Assembly (NCBI GenBank): GCA_014584575.1
Contig: JACTMP010000031.1
Span: forward strand, 29,996 to 93,995
Direction: 5' to 3'
Length of the DNA: 64,000 bases
Source of the DNA: Chloroflexota bacterium
GTDB lineage: Bacteria > Chloroflexota > Anaerolineae > Promineifilales > Promineifilaceae
Shown piece after piece: positions 1 to 9,232 of the stretch. The position numbers and the translations under genes are program-made. How positions within the stretch are numbered: the stretch's first letter is position 1; the number at the start of each line of letters is the position of its first letter. The notes below the pieces were generated by a model that was given only the letters and a program-made list of their open reading frames with translations, made no database searches and was not told the origin of the DNA.

Positions 1-117
1 GCCACGCATACACCAACACCCCCTCCGACGGAAACGGCAACATGGACGCCGACAGCTACCGCCCCCGTCATCACCCCAACTTATGACGTATGGCTGCCCA
101 TTGTGCTGCAAAACTAG
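1..117 (+). CDS. C-terminal end of a secreted or surface Pro/Thr-rich protein (partial)
   Basis: The reading frame is open from base 1 to a TAG at 115-117. It encodes 38 residues: a Thr/Pro-rich linker ending in YDVWLPIVLQN. A Thr-Pro stretch followed by a short hydrophobic (W/Y)LP(I/L)(V/I) tail at the extreme C-terminus is common in extracellular proteins of Anaerolineae-type Chloroflexota; a similar tail closes the minus-strand gene at the other end of the window. The function of the missing N-terminal part cannot be judged. A terminator-like hairpin lies about 145 nt downstream. Confidence 0.6.
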   Translation, partial: ATHTPTPPPTETATWTPTATAPVITPTYDVWLPIVLQN

Positions 118-260
118 CTGGCAGACACGGCCGTGACGTAGTGTATAAACAGGTTTCGGCGGGCAACGTTGGGGGGGCACGGTTTTGAAGATCGGCCACA
201 GCGAGGGGCTTTTTAAGCTATGACATCTGAACGCTTACGATTTGTATGTGATTTAAGGCA

Positions 261-298
261 GAACGGCCGTATCTTCCCCCTACGACCGTTCTTTTTTG
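261..298 (+). terminator. Rho-independent terminator built on the ACGGCCGT octamer
   Basis: GAACGGCCGTA pairs with TACGACCGTTC across a short C-rich loop, followed by CTTTTTTG. It lies in the 270-nt convergent gap between the partial gene ending at 117 and pckA ending at 388. The rest of that gap holds a second inverted repeat at 303-349 (GGTGGGTA...TACCCACC with two more ACGGCCGT copies) and a degenerate CACTGCTCACT tandem at 349-391. I see no gene there. Confidence 0.6.
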
Positions 299-387
299 TA
301 ACGTGGTGGGTAGGGGCACGGCCGTGCGTGTTACGGCCGTACCCACCACCGCTCACTGCTCACTTTTCACTGCTCACTGCCCACTTC

Positions 388-1995
388 TCACAACCTTGGC
401 CCGGCCGCCTTAATCTCCTCCGTCACACCGGCCTCAAACTGCTTGAAGTTCTCGATGAACATGCCCACCAGTTTACGCGCCTGGGCGTCGTAGGCGTCCT
501 TGTCCGCCCAGGTGTTACGCGGGTTGAGCGCCTCTTCGGGCACACCGGGCACATGCGTGGGAATTTGCAGGCCAAAGTACGGTTCGGTTGTGAACGTTAC
601 GTCGTCGAGTTGGTTTTCGACAACGGCCGTGACCATCGCCCGTGTATACGCCAGTTTCATGCGGCTGCCCACGCCATACGGCCCACCCGTCCAGCCGGTG
701 TTCACCAGCCATACCTTCACCCCATGCTGTGCAATCTTCTCGCCCAGCAGCTTACCATACACCCCCGGATGCAGCGGCATGAAGGGCGCGCCAAAACAGG
801 TGCTAAAGTTCGGCTGCGGTTCCGTCACGCCGCGTTCCGTGCCTGCCACCTTCGCCGTATAACCGCTCAGGAAGTGGTACATCGCCTGCGCTTCCGTCAG
901 CCGGGAGATAGGCGGCAATACACCAAAGGCATCGGCCGTGAGGAAGAGGATGTTTTTGGGGTGCCCGCCCACGCCGCGTGGGTCGGCGCGGGGGATGTGG
1001 GTAATGGGATAGCTGGAACGGGTATTTTCCGTGCGCGTATCATCATTCAGATCAATGCGGTGCGTGGCTGAATCAAACACCACATTTTCCAGCACCGTGC
1101 CAAACATGCGCGTCGTCTGGTAAATTTCCGGCTCACCGTCCGGGTCCAGGCGGATCACTTTGGCATAACAGCCGCCTTCAAAATTGAAGACGCCATCATC
1201 ACTCCAGCCATGTTCATCATCGCCAATAAGGGTACGGCGGGGATCGCTGCTCAGCGTCGTTTTGCCTGTACCACTCAGCCCAAAAAATAGAGCCACGTCA
1301 TCTAAATCCTGACCGTAGTTGGCGCTGCAATGCATACTCATCACGCCACGCTTCGGCAGGTAATAATTCATGGCGGAGAAGATGCTTTTCTTGATTTCAC
1401 CGCCATACTCCGTGCCGCCAATAATTACCAGCCGTCGGCCAAAATCCACCAGGATAAAGGTCTGGCTGCGGGTGCCGTCAAATTCCGGCTCGGCATGGAA
1501 ACGGGGCATATCAATCACGGTAAATTCGGGCACATGGTTAGCCAATTTTTCCGGGTCACGTTCGCGGATAAACATGTTACGCGAGAACAGATTGTGCCAG
1601 GCATATTCAGTAATAATGCGCACCGGCATCTGGTAACGCGGGTCTGCCCCCACATAACCATCAAAGACAAAAATGTCCCGGTTCTGGATGTAGGCAATGA
1701 TACGCCGGTATAGATTATCAAACTTTTCCTGGGAGATGGGGCGGTTCACTTTGCCCCACCAGATGTCTTTTTCGCTGGTCGGTTCTTCCACAATAAATTT
1801 GTCGTTGGGGGAACGACCGGTATGGTCGCCCGTGGCCACAATCAGGGGACCTAAATGCCCCACCACCCCTTCGCGGCGGCGAATTACTTGCTCATAAAGC
1901 ATGGGCGTGGGCAAATTCCAATACACTGTACCGGCATTGCGCACGCCGTGGTTTTCCACACCATACTTGCTAACATTTGCGCCAAAGTTTTGCAT
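388..1995 (-). CDS. pckA: Phosphoenolpyruvate carboxykinase (ATP)
   Basis: Converts oxaloacetate and ATP to phosphoenolpyruvate, CO2 and ADP, the entry to gluconeogenesis in the cytoplasm. The 535-residue length is normal for the ATP-dependent family. Visible signatures are GDHTGRSPNDKF near residues 56-67, the substrate-site segment around GGTEYGGEIKKS (193-204), the P-loop GLSGTGKTT (239-247) and the metal-binding GDDEHGW (258-264). The ATG is preceded by AAGGTGAG. A possible -10 (TACAAT, 2036-2031 on the minus strand) lies about 35 nt upstream. It stands alone, with the next minus-strand gene ending 190 nt upstream behind a repeat. Identification is secure from the motifs. Confidence 0.97.
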   Translation of the reverse strand: MQNFGANVSKYGVENHGVRNAGTVYWNLPTPMLYEQVIRRREGVVGHLGPLIVATGDHTGRSPNDKFIVEEPTSEKDIWWGKVNRPISQEKFDNLYRRIIAYIQNRDIFVFDGYVGADPRYQMPVRIITEYAWHNLFSRNMFIRERDPEKLANHVPEFTVIDMPRFHAEPEFDGTRSQTFILVDFGRRLVIIGGTEYGGEIKKSIFSAMNYYLPKRGVMSMHCSANYGQDLDDVALFFGLSGTGKTTLSSDPRRTLIGDDEHGWSDDGVFNFEGGCYAKVIRLDPDGEPEIYQTTRMFGTVLENVVFDSATHRIDLNDDTRTENTRSSYPITHIPRADPRGVGGHPKNILFLTADAFGVLPPISRLTEAQAMYHFLSGYTAKVAGTERGVTEPQPNFSTCFGAPFMPLHPGVYGKLLGEKIAQHGVKVWLVNTGWTGGPYGVGSRMKLAYTRAMVTAVVENQLDDVTFTTEPYFGLQIPTHVPGVPEEALNPRNTWADKDAYDAQARKLVGMFIENFKQFEAGVTEEIKAAGPRL

Positions 1996-2084
1996 AGCTC
2001 ACCTTTCCTTATATCTAAATTCAGTGGGAAATTGTAATGGCCTAAGTGTAATACAATGTGAGGATTTTCACAAAGGTTGTGGGG

Positions 2085-2180
2085 GTGGCAAGTGGCAGGT
2101 GGCAAGTGGCAGGTGGCAAGTGGCAGGTGGCAGGTAGCAAGTGGCTTTTACCTGCGACATGCCACTTGCAACTTGCAACC
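2085..2180. repeat. Short tandem repeat (AAGTGGCAGGTGGC) with inverted partner
   Basis: Four or so 14-bp units of AAGTGGCAGGTGGC, partly degenerate, occupy 2085-2145. An inverted piece, GCCACTTGCAACTTGC, follows at 2161-2176, so the transcript can fold into a long imperfect hairpin. It fills the spacer between the oxidoreductase gene and pckA, both on the minus strand, and may act as a terminator or mRNA-end structure for the former. Confidence 0.6.
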
Positions 2181-2186
2181 CAAAAG

Positions 2187-3278
2187 TTAACGATCTAATG
2201 TGCCCAGGGGCAGGCCGGGCGGCAACGGCCGTGGCTGTTCACAGCTGCTCTCCACCCGCACATGCTGCTCCTGGTTGGATGAATCATAAAATGTGTGCAT
2301 CACATCCAGCACGTGATAAGCCAGTTCACCGGAGGCGCAATGGGCACGGCCGTAGCGCAACCCATACGCCATATCCGCCACCCCAATACCCCGCCGCACC
2401 TCATCACTATGCGTCAGTTGAATTTCTTCCCACTCATTACTGGCCGACCGGCGCAGCCGCACCGGGCCGCCAAAGATGTTCGGGTCGGGCACACTCAGCG
2501 AACCGGCCGACCCATAAATCTCAATGCGCGGCAAATGATGTCCCCAGCTATCAAAGCTGGTGATCATGGTGGCAATCGCCCCGGTGTGCATCTGCATCGT
2601 CCCGGCCACGTGCGTGGGCACATCCACGCTGATGCGCTCGCCGTTGGCGGCCACCCGCTCCGGGAAAGAGGCGCGGGCCATGGCCGCTACCTGGCGCACC
2701 GGCCCCAGCAAATGCACCAGGGCGGTGATGTAATATGGCCCCATGTCAAACATGGGGCCGGCGCCCACTTTATAGAAAAAGGTAGGATTAGGATGCCACC
2801 CTTCCGGCCCGTGACTGAGCATGAAGGCGGTAGCCGCCACCGGCTCGCCAATTACACCATCATCAATTAGTTTGCGGCAGGTTTGCAGGCCGCCCCCCAG
2901 GAAGGTATCCGGGGCGCAGCCGACGCGCACGCCCTTTTCCTGGGCAGCTTGCAGGATGGCACGGCCGTCATCCCGTGTAATTGCCAGTGGTTTTTCGCTG
3001 TGAATGTGTTTGCCGGCAGCAATGGCCGCCAGGCTAACCTCAGCATGGGCGGCGGGGATGGTCAGGTTGATGACGATCTCGATTTCGGGGTCGGCCAGTA
3101 GTTCGGCCGGGCTGTTGTAGATACGGGGGATGTTGTGTTCGGCCGCTTTGGCCTGGGCGACGGCGGGCAACACATCGGCTACGGCCGTGACTTCCAACAT
3201 ATCAAACAACCGGCAGCCATTGATATACGCGCTGCTGATATTGCCGCAGCCGATAATTCCAACTTTAACGGGTTCCAT
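2187..3278 (-). CDS. Gfo/Idh/MocA family NAD(P)-dependent oxidoreductase
   Basis: A 363-residue cytoplasmic oxidoreductase. The N-terminus MEPVKVGIIGCGNISSAYI is a Rossmann dinucleotide-binding start (GxGxxS), and SEKPLAI near residues 94-100 is the EKP motif carrying the family's conserved Lys. The C-terminal half fits the Gfo/Idh/MocA alpha/beta domain. Members oxidise or epimerise sugars and inositols; the substrate cannot be read from sequence. Its start overlaps the end of the upstream sugar isomerase/epimerase gene by 14 bp, so the two are translationally coupled and probably work on the same sugar or polyol. Confidence 0.9.
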   Translation of the reverse strand: MEPVKVGIIGCGNISSAYINGCRLFDMLEVTAVADVLPAVAQAKAAEHNIPRIYNSPAELLADPEIEIVINLTIPAAHAEVSLAAIAAGKHIHSEKPLAITRDDGRAILQAAQEKGVRVGCAPDTFLGGGLQTCRKLIDDGVIGEPVAATAFMLSHGPEGWHPNPTFFYKVGAGPMFDMGPYYITALVHLLGPVRQVAAMARASFPERVAANGERISVDVPTHVAGTMQMHTGAIATMITSFDSWGHHLPRIEIYGSAGSLSVPDPNIFGGPVRLRRSASNEWEEIQLTHSDEVRRGIGVADMAYGLRYGRAHCASGELAYHVLDVMHTFYDSSNQEQHVRVESSCEQPRPLPPGLPLGTLDR

Positions 3279-4026
3279 GGGCTAATCCTTTTTGGGTGAG
3301 ATAGGTATAACTTTGCTGCACGGCCGTGAGCATATCCGTCGCGCAGCGGTCTAATTCCACCACCATCCATTCGGCGTAGGCGGCAGCGGGGATGATGGCT
3401 TCGTAATTCATCTTGCCCTGGCCGACGGCCGTCATGCTGGACTGGGTATTATCGGCCGGGCCATCCTTGACGTGCAGCAAGGTGAGGCGCGATCCCAGGT
3501 CGGCTACGGCCGTGAGCGGCTCCACGCCGCCCACCTGCACCCAGTACGCATCCAGTTCAAATTCAACAGCCGGACGCAGGTGTTCCAGCCAGATGTGGTA
3601 CGGCAATTTCCCTTCCACCGGCTCAAATTCAAACCAGTGGTTGTGCATGAGCAGCGTCAGGCCATGCGCGGCAGCCACGTCGGCGGCCTCATTCACCCGG
3701 TCGCAGAGGCGGCGGATGCTGTCCACGCTTTTGTATTCGTCGGGTGGCAGCCAGGCACAGACCAGCCGGGAACAGCCCAGGGCCGCCAGCCGTTCCAGCG
3801 TTTCGTCCTTTTGGTCGCCAAGCGGCAGCGGGGCATGAGCGGCGCACACGGCCAACCCCAGTTCATCAAACAGGGCTTTGGCCTGGGCAGTGGTGACGCC
3901 TTCGGGAAAACCGGCCGTTTCCACACCTACATAGCCCATGTCGGCAATGCGGCGCATGACGCCGGTAAAATCCTGCGCCAATTGTTCGCGCACGGTGTAC
4001 AGTTGTAAAGCAATCGGTTTGGTCAT
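3265..4026 (-). CDS. Sugar phosphate isomerase/epimerase family protein (xylose isomerase-like TIM barrel)
   Basis: About 253 residues, starting at the ATG giving MTKPIALQLYTVREQL, with GGAG 9 nt upstream; an upstream in-frame start would add ten residues without a better ribosome site. The opening strand, the MGYVGVETAG segment, the central LLMHNHWFEFEP metal-site region and the late LLHVKDG match the AP-endonuclease-2/IolE-like TIM barrel, which uses Glu, Asp and His metal ligands. These enzymes isomerise or dehydrate sugars and inositols. It is the first gene of a two-gene operon with the downstream Gfo/Idh/MocA oxidoreductase. The substrate is unknown. Confidence 0.85.
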   Translation of the reverse strand: MTKPIALQLYTVREQLAQDFTGVMRRIADMGYVGVETAGFPEGVTTAQAKALFDELGLAVCAAHAPLPLGDQKDETLERLAALGCSRLVCAWLPPDEYKSVDSIRRLCDRVNEAADVAAAHGLTLLMHNHWFEFEPVEGKLPYHIWLEHLRPAVEFELDAYWVQVGGVEPLTAVADLGSRLTLLHVKDGPADNTQSSMTAVGQGKMNYEAIIPAAAYAEWMVVELDRCATDMLTAVQQSYTYLTQKGLAHGTR

Positions 4027-4093
4027 CAGAAACTCCAGTTGAAGGTAATATAGCACATCGTCAAATCACTCTTCTTTACTTTTATACTTCGCC

Positions 4094-4181
4094 TGTCATT
4101 CCGAGCGGAGTCTTCACAGCGAGGAATCCCGCACCTGTACAAGTGATAGAGATTCCTCGTCGAAGACTCCTCGGAATGACA
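4094..4181. repeat. Long imperfect inverted repeat of the TGTCATTCCGAG type
   Basis: TGTCATTCCGAG...GAGTCTTC at the left pairs with GAAGACTCCTCGGAATGACA at the right, with GAGGAATC/GATTCCTC inside. Hairpins of this wording are dispersed in many bacterial genomes. It fills the gap between the isomerase gene start and the aldo/keto reductase end, both on the minus strand, and could end the reductase transcript. No transposase is nearby. Confidence 0.8.
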
Positions 4182-4185
4182 CGGC

Positions 4186-5172
4186 TCAATTACCGCCTTC
4201 CAGCCAACGAATTTCGTCGGGTGTCAGGGTGCAGGTTACGGCCGTCAAATTCATCGCAAACTCTTCCGGGGTGCGGCTGCCGATGATGGCAAAGATATGG
4301 GGCGAACTGTTCAGGACGTAGGCGACGGCAATTTGCATGGGCGTCAGGCCGCGTTCGGCGGCCAGTTGTTGCGCCCGCTCCAGGCGGGCGAAGTTGTCCG
4401 GGGTGCAGTAGGAATCCACGCACACTCTGTCCAGCCAGAAGTCGAAGCTGTCCAGATTATCCGGGGTGAAACGGCCGGAGAAAAAACCGGCGGCGACGCT
4501 TGACCAGGTGAACAGGGGGATGTGTTGGCTGGCATACCATTCCCGTTCCGCCTGCCCCGCCGCGCCGCTGACGGAGATGCAGCCGGGCCAGGGTGGTGTG
4601 GCGGGCACGGCCAGACTGAATTGGGGGCTGACGGCCGTCAGTCCCACCAATCCATTCGCCGCTGCATAGGCATTCGCTTCCTGTACCCGCACGGCCGTCC
4701 AGTTAGAGCCGCCATAAGCACGAATTTTGCCTGCTTGCAGGTGTTCGTTGAAGGTGTCTACGATAACCTGAACGGGCACGGCCGTGTCATCCCGGTGCAG
4801 CAGGTAGAGATCAATATAATCCGTTTTCAGCCGCGCCAATGAATCATGCAGATCGGCGGTAATGTCGTAGGGAGTCACGCGGTTTCGATCCTGGCTCGGA
4901 TGGCCACATTTGCTCAGGATGAAAAGCTGCTCGCGGTTGCCACGCGCGGCCATCCATTCCCCTAGGGCGCGTTCGCTGTAGCCGCCGCTGTAGGAGTGGG
5001 CGGTGTCAAAGGCGGTACAGCCCATCTCAAAGACAGCATCAAATAAGGCTTTTGCCTCGGCGACGGCAGCGGCGGTGATAAAGGCCGAGCCTTGCACCAG
5101 GCGGGAAACGGGTTTGGCAAAGGGGTGGTCTGGTTGGGTGGGGAAACGGCCGTATAACATCTGCGTCATCAT
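4186..5172 (-). CDS. Aldo/keto reductase
   Basis: About 328 residues from the ATG ATG pair at 5172/5169, preceded by GGTGGAGG with 6 nt spacing; an upstream in-frame extension has no ribosome site. The tetrad residues are visible: DTAHSYSGG (Asp, Tyr), LSKCG (Lys) and YLLHRDD (His). The end, IIGSRTPEEFAMNL, is the usual NADPH phosphate-binding loop, and the AKR TIM barrel length is normal. It reduces an aldehyde or ketone with NADPH in the cytosol; the substrate is unknown. It is monocistronic, with a repeat downstream and the large kinase gene ending 75 nt upstream. Confidence 0.9.
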   Translation of the reverse strand: MMTQMLYGRFPTQPDHPFAKPVSRLVQGSAFITAAAVAEAKALFDAVFEMGCTAFDTAHSYSGGYSERALGEWMAARGNREQLFILSKCGHPSQDRNRVTPYDITADLHDSLARLKTDYIDLYLLHRDDTAVPVQVIVDTFNEHLQAGKIRAYGGSNWTAVRVQEANAYAAANGLVGLTAVSPQFSLAVPATPPWPGCISVSGAAGQAEREWYASQHIPLFTWSSVAAGFFSGRFTPDNLDSFDFWLDRVCVDSYCTPDNFARLERAQQLAAERGLTPMQIAVAYVLNSSPHIFAIIGSRTPEEFAMNLTAVTCTLTPDEIRWLEGGN

Positions 5173-5247
5173 CAATAGCCTCCACCACGAATTGTAGCCA
5201 GAACGGATACCGCCCGCCAGCCATTCGCGGGGCAATAGGGCAGATAT

Positions 5248-8200
5248 TTACAACAAAGCCTGGGCCTGTGTTAGAGTGCGCACACGGCCGTGCGCCAGCC
5301 ACTTCTCGCCCGCCATTCCCGTTAATTCCCGAATCTCTGCTAAAAACTTCTCCAGACGCTCGTGATCATACCCATCGGTAGCTGACTGCGCCTGCACAAA
5401 CCCAATGAGATTGAGCGCCACGTCATATTGCTGCTGGCGAATGAAGAGCGGCACGGCGCTGGTCAGCACGGTCATCACCAGCGGCATGGTCTGGATGGAA
5501 AGGCTGACCACCAACGCCTCCCGGTACAACATCCGTGCCACCTCATACCGCCCCAGTTCCGTCTCCACATCTCCCAGATTGCTCAGGCAAAGCGCCACAC
5601 CATACTGGTCGCCAATTTCGCGGCAAATGTCCAGCGCTTCCCGCATATAGGTCGCCGACCCCTGAAAATCGCCGGTGGCAAAAGCAATCACGCCTAAATT
5701 GGTGAGTGAAATGCTGATCCCGGCGCGGTCGCCAATCTCCCGCTTCAGGCGCAGACTCTCCTGGTGATACTGCCGCGCCGTCTCATAATCCTCCTGCCGC
5801 TCGGCAATGAGCGCCAGGTTGTTCAGCGCCATGCTGATGCCACGCCGGTTGTTGAGCACCTTGCCTAATTCCAGGGCCGCCTGGTAACACGGGGCCGCCT
5901 GTTCATAATCACCAAGCTGGTAATAGACATTACCCAAACTGTTCAGGCAACGAGCCATCAGCCAGTTATCATCCAGTTGGGCGGCCATTTCCAGGCTTTG
6001 CCGGTGGTGGCGCAGCGCCTCGTCATTTTCGCCCAGGCGGTATTCGGCCGCGCCCAGGCTGGTGAGGGCGCGGGCAATACCGGGTTGGTCATCAATCTGG
6101 CGCGCCAGGGTAAGGCTGTGACGGCCGTACTCCTTCGCCCGCCCATAGTCGCCCAAAGCATGGGCCACGCTGCTGAGATGGAATAGGGCGCGTGCCATGC
6201 CGGTGACATCGGCCAGGGCTTCATACTGCGCCAAACTGTGCTGCAAATGGTCTTCGGCGGTATGGAATTCGCCCAAGCCAAAATAGCTGCGCCCCAATTT
6301 TCGCTGGATGAGGGCGCTCTCGTGGGCATCAGGGGCAAGCTGTACGGCGCGCTCATAATGGGCCACCGCTTCCTGGAAGGCACTGCTGACCAATGCCTGC
6401 TCGCCGGCCAACAGAGTATACGGCCGTTCCAAATCCGGTTCTTCCGCCAGTCGCCAGTGATAGGCCAGCGCCGTCGCTCGTTGACTGTCGGCCAGATAGA
6501 CGGCTTCGATGGCCTGGGCTGCCTGCCGGTGCAAACGCCGCCGTTCAGCGTCCGCCAGATCGGCCAGCAGGCCGTCGCGCAGCTTATCATGGGCAAAACG
6601 CCAGCGGTCATCCTGCACATCGAGCACGGCCGTTTCCGCACACCGGTTCAGCCAGCCCATAATATCGGCCGAGGGGAAAAGCGCCCGTAGCAGGTGGGCA
6701 TCAATCTCCCGGCCTAGCACCGCCGCCTGCCGCAGCAGGGAGCGGTCGGCCCGGCTGAGACGGCCGAGCCGCTGCTGCACAATCTGGCGCGCCCCACCCG
6801 GCAGCAAACCGGGCGTCAATTTGGCGTGGTCAATCTGATCCAACTGTCCGGCAGCCTCGGCCAGCGCCCGCACCAATTCCACCAGGAAAAAGGCGTTGCC
6901 TTCGCTCTCTTTTTGCAGATAGGCCAGCAGCGCCGGGCTGTAACCGGCCTCGCCCAACATCGCCAGGCAAAGCTGGCTGATCTCTGTGTCTATCAAACGG
7001 CCGATTTTCAGCACCGGCAGCCCACCCAGACGGGCGGGCAGGTCTGGCGTCTCATCATCCCGGTAAGCACCCAGGATGAGCAGGGGCAAATGGGGGGCGG
7101 CGGCAGACAGTTCGGCCAGCAGCGCCAGGCTTTCCGGGCGCGCCCAGTGCAAATCTTCCAGCAGCAGCAGCACCGGCTGGCGCTGGCGGCGGAAGAGGGC
7201 GGAGAAGATGATGGGCAACTGCTTTTGAAATGTTTGTGGATCAAGAGCGGCGGTCGTTACCGGGCGGTCGAGCAGGCGATCCAGGTCGGGCACAACGGCC
7301 GTGAGCAAACCCGCTTCCAGGTCATCCAGTTGAGCGGCCAAAACCAGGCGGCGCACGGCCGTTTGCCACAGCGTGTAGGGCGCACCGCCTTCGCGCAAAC
7401 TCTGGCCGCGCAGCACCAACATGCCCTGCACCAGCGCCGCCCCCACCAGCTCGTTGAGCAGGCGAGATTTGCCCACGCCGCTCTCGCCGCCTATCAGCCA
7501 AACCGCACCCTGTCCCTCGATGGCGGCGCTCATCAGGCCGGTCAGATGCGCCATTTCGGCCTGGCGGCCGGTGAATTGGGCGGCCTGCAAGAAACTTTCG
7601 CGGATGGCCTGGGATTCGGGCGGCAGGGTGCGCCCGGTGGCCTGGCACAGGGCATAGATGACGTCGGGGGCGCTGGCAAAACGGCGCTCCGGCTCGGCGA
7701 CCAGCAGCCGGGCAAAGACGGCGCGCAGCGCTTCATTGTCGGGCAGGGCAGCCAGGTCTGGTTCACGGGTGAGGACAGCGGCAATGGTGGGAAACGGCCG
7801 TTGCCCCACCACCATCTCATACGCCATCACCCCCACCGCAAACAGGTCACTGGCACGGCTGGACGGATTGCGCCCGGTAGCTGCGCCGCGCATCACTTCC
7901 GGGGCCATGTAGGCCCAGGTGCCCGCGCCGCCGGAACTTTGCCCCGCCGCCGCCGAGAGGCCAAAGTCCAGCAGCTTCACCTGCCCATCCACCACCAGCA
8001 CATTGGCCGGTTTCAGGTCGTTGTGCAGCACCCCGCGCCGGTGCAGGTAGGTAAGCGCCTGCAACATCTGGATAATCAGGGTGATCTGCTCAGACAGGGG
8101 TAGGTGGCGGCCCGCCTCAACAACCGTTTGGGCGGCAGGCAGCAAATCCATCGTGAAAAATGGCATCCGTTCGGCATCAAAACCATAGTCCAGCACACTG

Positions 8201-8421
8201 ATGATGTGCGGGTGGCGCAGGCCGGCGAGAAGCCGGAACTCCTGCGCCAACGCCAGGCGGCGGGTGAAACCACCGGCCTCGGCCATTTCCTCTCGTTCAA
8301 TGACCCGCTTCAAGGCCACTTCCTGCCCCCCAAGCCGATCCAGAGCACGGTAAACCACACCCATGCCGCCATGGCCAATGGGTTCAACAAGCTGGTAACG
8401 GTTTTGCAGCAGCGCGGACAT
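5248..8421 (-). CDS. Ser/Thr protein kinase - AAA ATPase - TPR fusion
   Basis: A 1057-residue cytoplasmic signalling protein. Residues about 8-265 are a Hanks-type kinase: glycine loop IGHGGMGVVY, ATP-anchoring Lys in VALKRV, catalytic HNDLKPANVL, DFGLS and a complete APE segment. Residues about 280-700 are an AAA_16/MalT-like ATPase with Walker A GGESGVGKS and Walker B LLLLEDLHW. The rest is a run of at least seven tetratricopeptide repeats such as LNSLGNVYYQLGDYEQA, probably the sensing or partner-binding part. I chose the ATG at 8421. It has no Shine-Dalgarno but TATAAT lies 8 nt upstream, so a leaderless message is likely; an in-frame TTG at 8430 overlaps that box. Confidence 0.93.
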   Translation of the reverse strand: MSALLQNRYQLVEPIGHGGMGVVYRALDRLGGQEVALKRVIEREEMAEAGGFTRRLALAQEFRLLAGLRHPHIISVLDYGFDAERMPFFTMDLLPAAQTVVEAGRHLPLSEQITLIIQMLQALTYLHRRGVLHNDLKPANVLVVDGQVKLLDFGLSAAAGQSSGGAGTWAYMAPEVMRGAATGRNPSSRASDLFAVGVMAYEMVVGQRPFPTIAAVLTREPDLAALPDNEALRAVFARLLVAEPERRFASAPDVIYALCQATGRTLPPESQAIRESFLQAAQFTGRQAEMAHLTGLMSAAIEGQGAVWLIGGESGVGKSRLLNELVGAALVQGMLVLRGQSLREGGAPYTLWQTAVRRLVLAAQLDDLEAGLLTAVVPDLDRLLDRPVTTAALDPQTFQKQLPIIFSALFRRQRQPVLLLLEDLHWARPESLALLAELSAAAPHLPLLILGAYRDDETPDLPARLGGLPVLKIGRLIDTEISQLCLAMLGEAGYSPALLAYLQKESEGNAFFLVELVRALAEAAGQLDQIDHAKLTPGLLPGGARQIVQQRLGRLSRADRSLLRQAAVLGREIDAHLLRALFPSADIMGWLNRCAETAVLDVQDDRWRFAHDKLRDGLLADLADAERRRLHRQAAQAIEAVYLADSQRATALAYHWRLAEEPDLERPYTLLAGEQALVSSAFQEAVAHYERAVQLAPDAHESALIQRKLGRSYFGLGEFHTAEDHLQHSLAQYEALADVTGMARALFHLSSVAHALGDYGRAKEYGRHSLTLARQIDDQPGIARALTSLGAAEYRLGENDEALRHHRQSLEMAAQLDDNWLMARCLNSLGNVYYQLGDYEQAAPCYQAALELGKVLNNRRGISMALNNLALIAERQEDYETARQYHQESLRLKREIGDRAGISISLTNLGVIAFATGDFQGSATYMREALDICREIGDQYGVALCLSNLGDVETELGRYEVARMLYREALVVSLSIQTMPLVMTVLTSAVPLFIRQQQYDVALNLIGFVQAQSATDGYDHERLEKFLAEIRELTGMAGEKWLAHGRVRTLTQAQALL

Positions 8422-8429
8422 AGGGGGCA

Positions 8430-8435
8430 ATTATA
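8430..8435 (-). promoter_or_regulatory. -10 box of a probable leaderless promoter (kinase gene)
   Basis: TATAAT on the minus strand, 8 nt before the ATG at 8421. No convincing -35 is visible at 16-18 nt. Transcription would start at or next to the start codon. Confidence 0.45.
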
Positions 8436-8448
8436 CCTGATGTTGTGT

Positions 8449-8477
8449 TTGTTACGGCCTGGGCAAATGCGTACAAT
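8449..8477 (+). promoter_or_regulatory. Candidate sigma-70 promoter for the phosphatase gene
   Basis: TTGTTA, 17 nt, then TACAAT. It would give a leader of about 80 nt to the ATG at 8565. It lies in the 143-nt divergent gap and does not overlap the -10 of the kinase gene. Confidence 0.45.
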
Positions 8478-8564
8478 TCCGCTTCGTTCACGCATTCACG
8501 CAGTGGCTCAACTCAGTAGCTTGCGCCATCGTGGTGTGATCAATTTACTGGCAAAGGCGGTACC

Positions 8565-9188
8565 ATGACCACAACATTACTTTTGATTCGCCACGGTCTG
8601 ACCGATTGGAACATGGCCCAAAGATGGCAGGGTCATGCCGATATTCCCCTCAATGAGACTGGCCGACAGCAAGCGGCTTCGTTGGCATCTCGTCTGGCAG
8701 GCTGGCCTATTGAGGCCATCATCAGCAGTGATTTGCAACGGTGCGCGCAAACGGCCGTTGCCCTGGCAGCCCCTCATCATTTACAGCCCATTTTCACACC
8801 CCATTGGCGCGAACGGCACGTGGGTGACTTTGAAGGGCTGACGACGGATGAAGTTCAGACCCGTTTTCCCGAACTGTGGGCAAACTCGTCGCGTGGTTTT
8901 GTTGACCCACCGAACGGTGAGGCGTTCCCCGCCTTGCGCCAGCGGGTGTTGGCGGCGTATGACACGGTGCTGGCCGACTTTAACAACCGGATGGTGGCGA
9001 TTGTGTCACATGGCGGAACGTTGCACACCGTGATTCGGGAGGTCATTGGGCTAAATGGGGAGGTATACGGCCGTTTCTCGCTGCGTGGCAACACCGGCCT
9101 GAGTGTTATTGAAGTCACCAGCCGCGGGGCCTATTTGACGCGATTGAATGATACAAGCCATTTGGAGAATGGGAGGGCAGGAGATTGA
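8565..9188 (+). CDS. Histidine phosphatase family protein (phosphoglycerate mutase-like)
   Basis: A 207-residue cytosolic protein. LLIRHGLTDWN at residues 6-16 carries the phospho-accepting His of the RHG motif. WRERHVGDFEG near residue 86 supplies the acid/base segment and VSHGGTLH near 149 the second catalytic His. The family includes cofactor-dependent phosphoglycerate mutase and CobC/GpmB-like phosphatases; length and motif order fit the phosphatase branch better than a true mutase. GGCGG precedes the ATG. The M20 dipeptidase gene follows after 44 nt on the same strand. Confidence 0.88.
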   Translation: MTTTLLLIRHGLTDWNMAQRWQGHADIPLNETGRQQAASLASRLAGWPIEAIISSDLQRCAQTAVALAAPHHLQPIFTPHWRERHVGDFEGLTTDEVQTRFPELWANSSRGFVDPPNGEAFPALRQRVLAAYDTVLADFNNRMVAIVSHGGTLHTVIREVIGLNGEVYGRFSLRGNTGLSVIEVTSRGAYLTRLNDTSHLENGRAGD

Positions 9189-9232
9189 GCACACGCTATC
9201 ATCAATCTCCCGAACTCCACCAACGAGGAATT

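Noticed and set aside
220..1071. A 283-codon plus-strand frame over pckA
   Set aside because: Antisense to an unmistakable pckA and starts inside intergenic repeats.
4094..4181. Insertion sequence or MITE with terminal repeats
   Set aside because: It is an inverted repeat but has no clear target duplication and no transposase; reported only as a dispersed hairpin.
6826..8103. A 425-codon plus-strand open frame
   Set aside because: Antisense to the kinase-AAA-TPR gene. His/Gln-rich composition is typical of a shadow frame.
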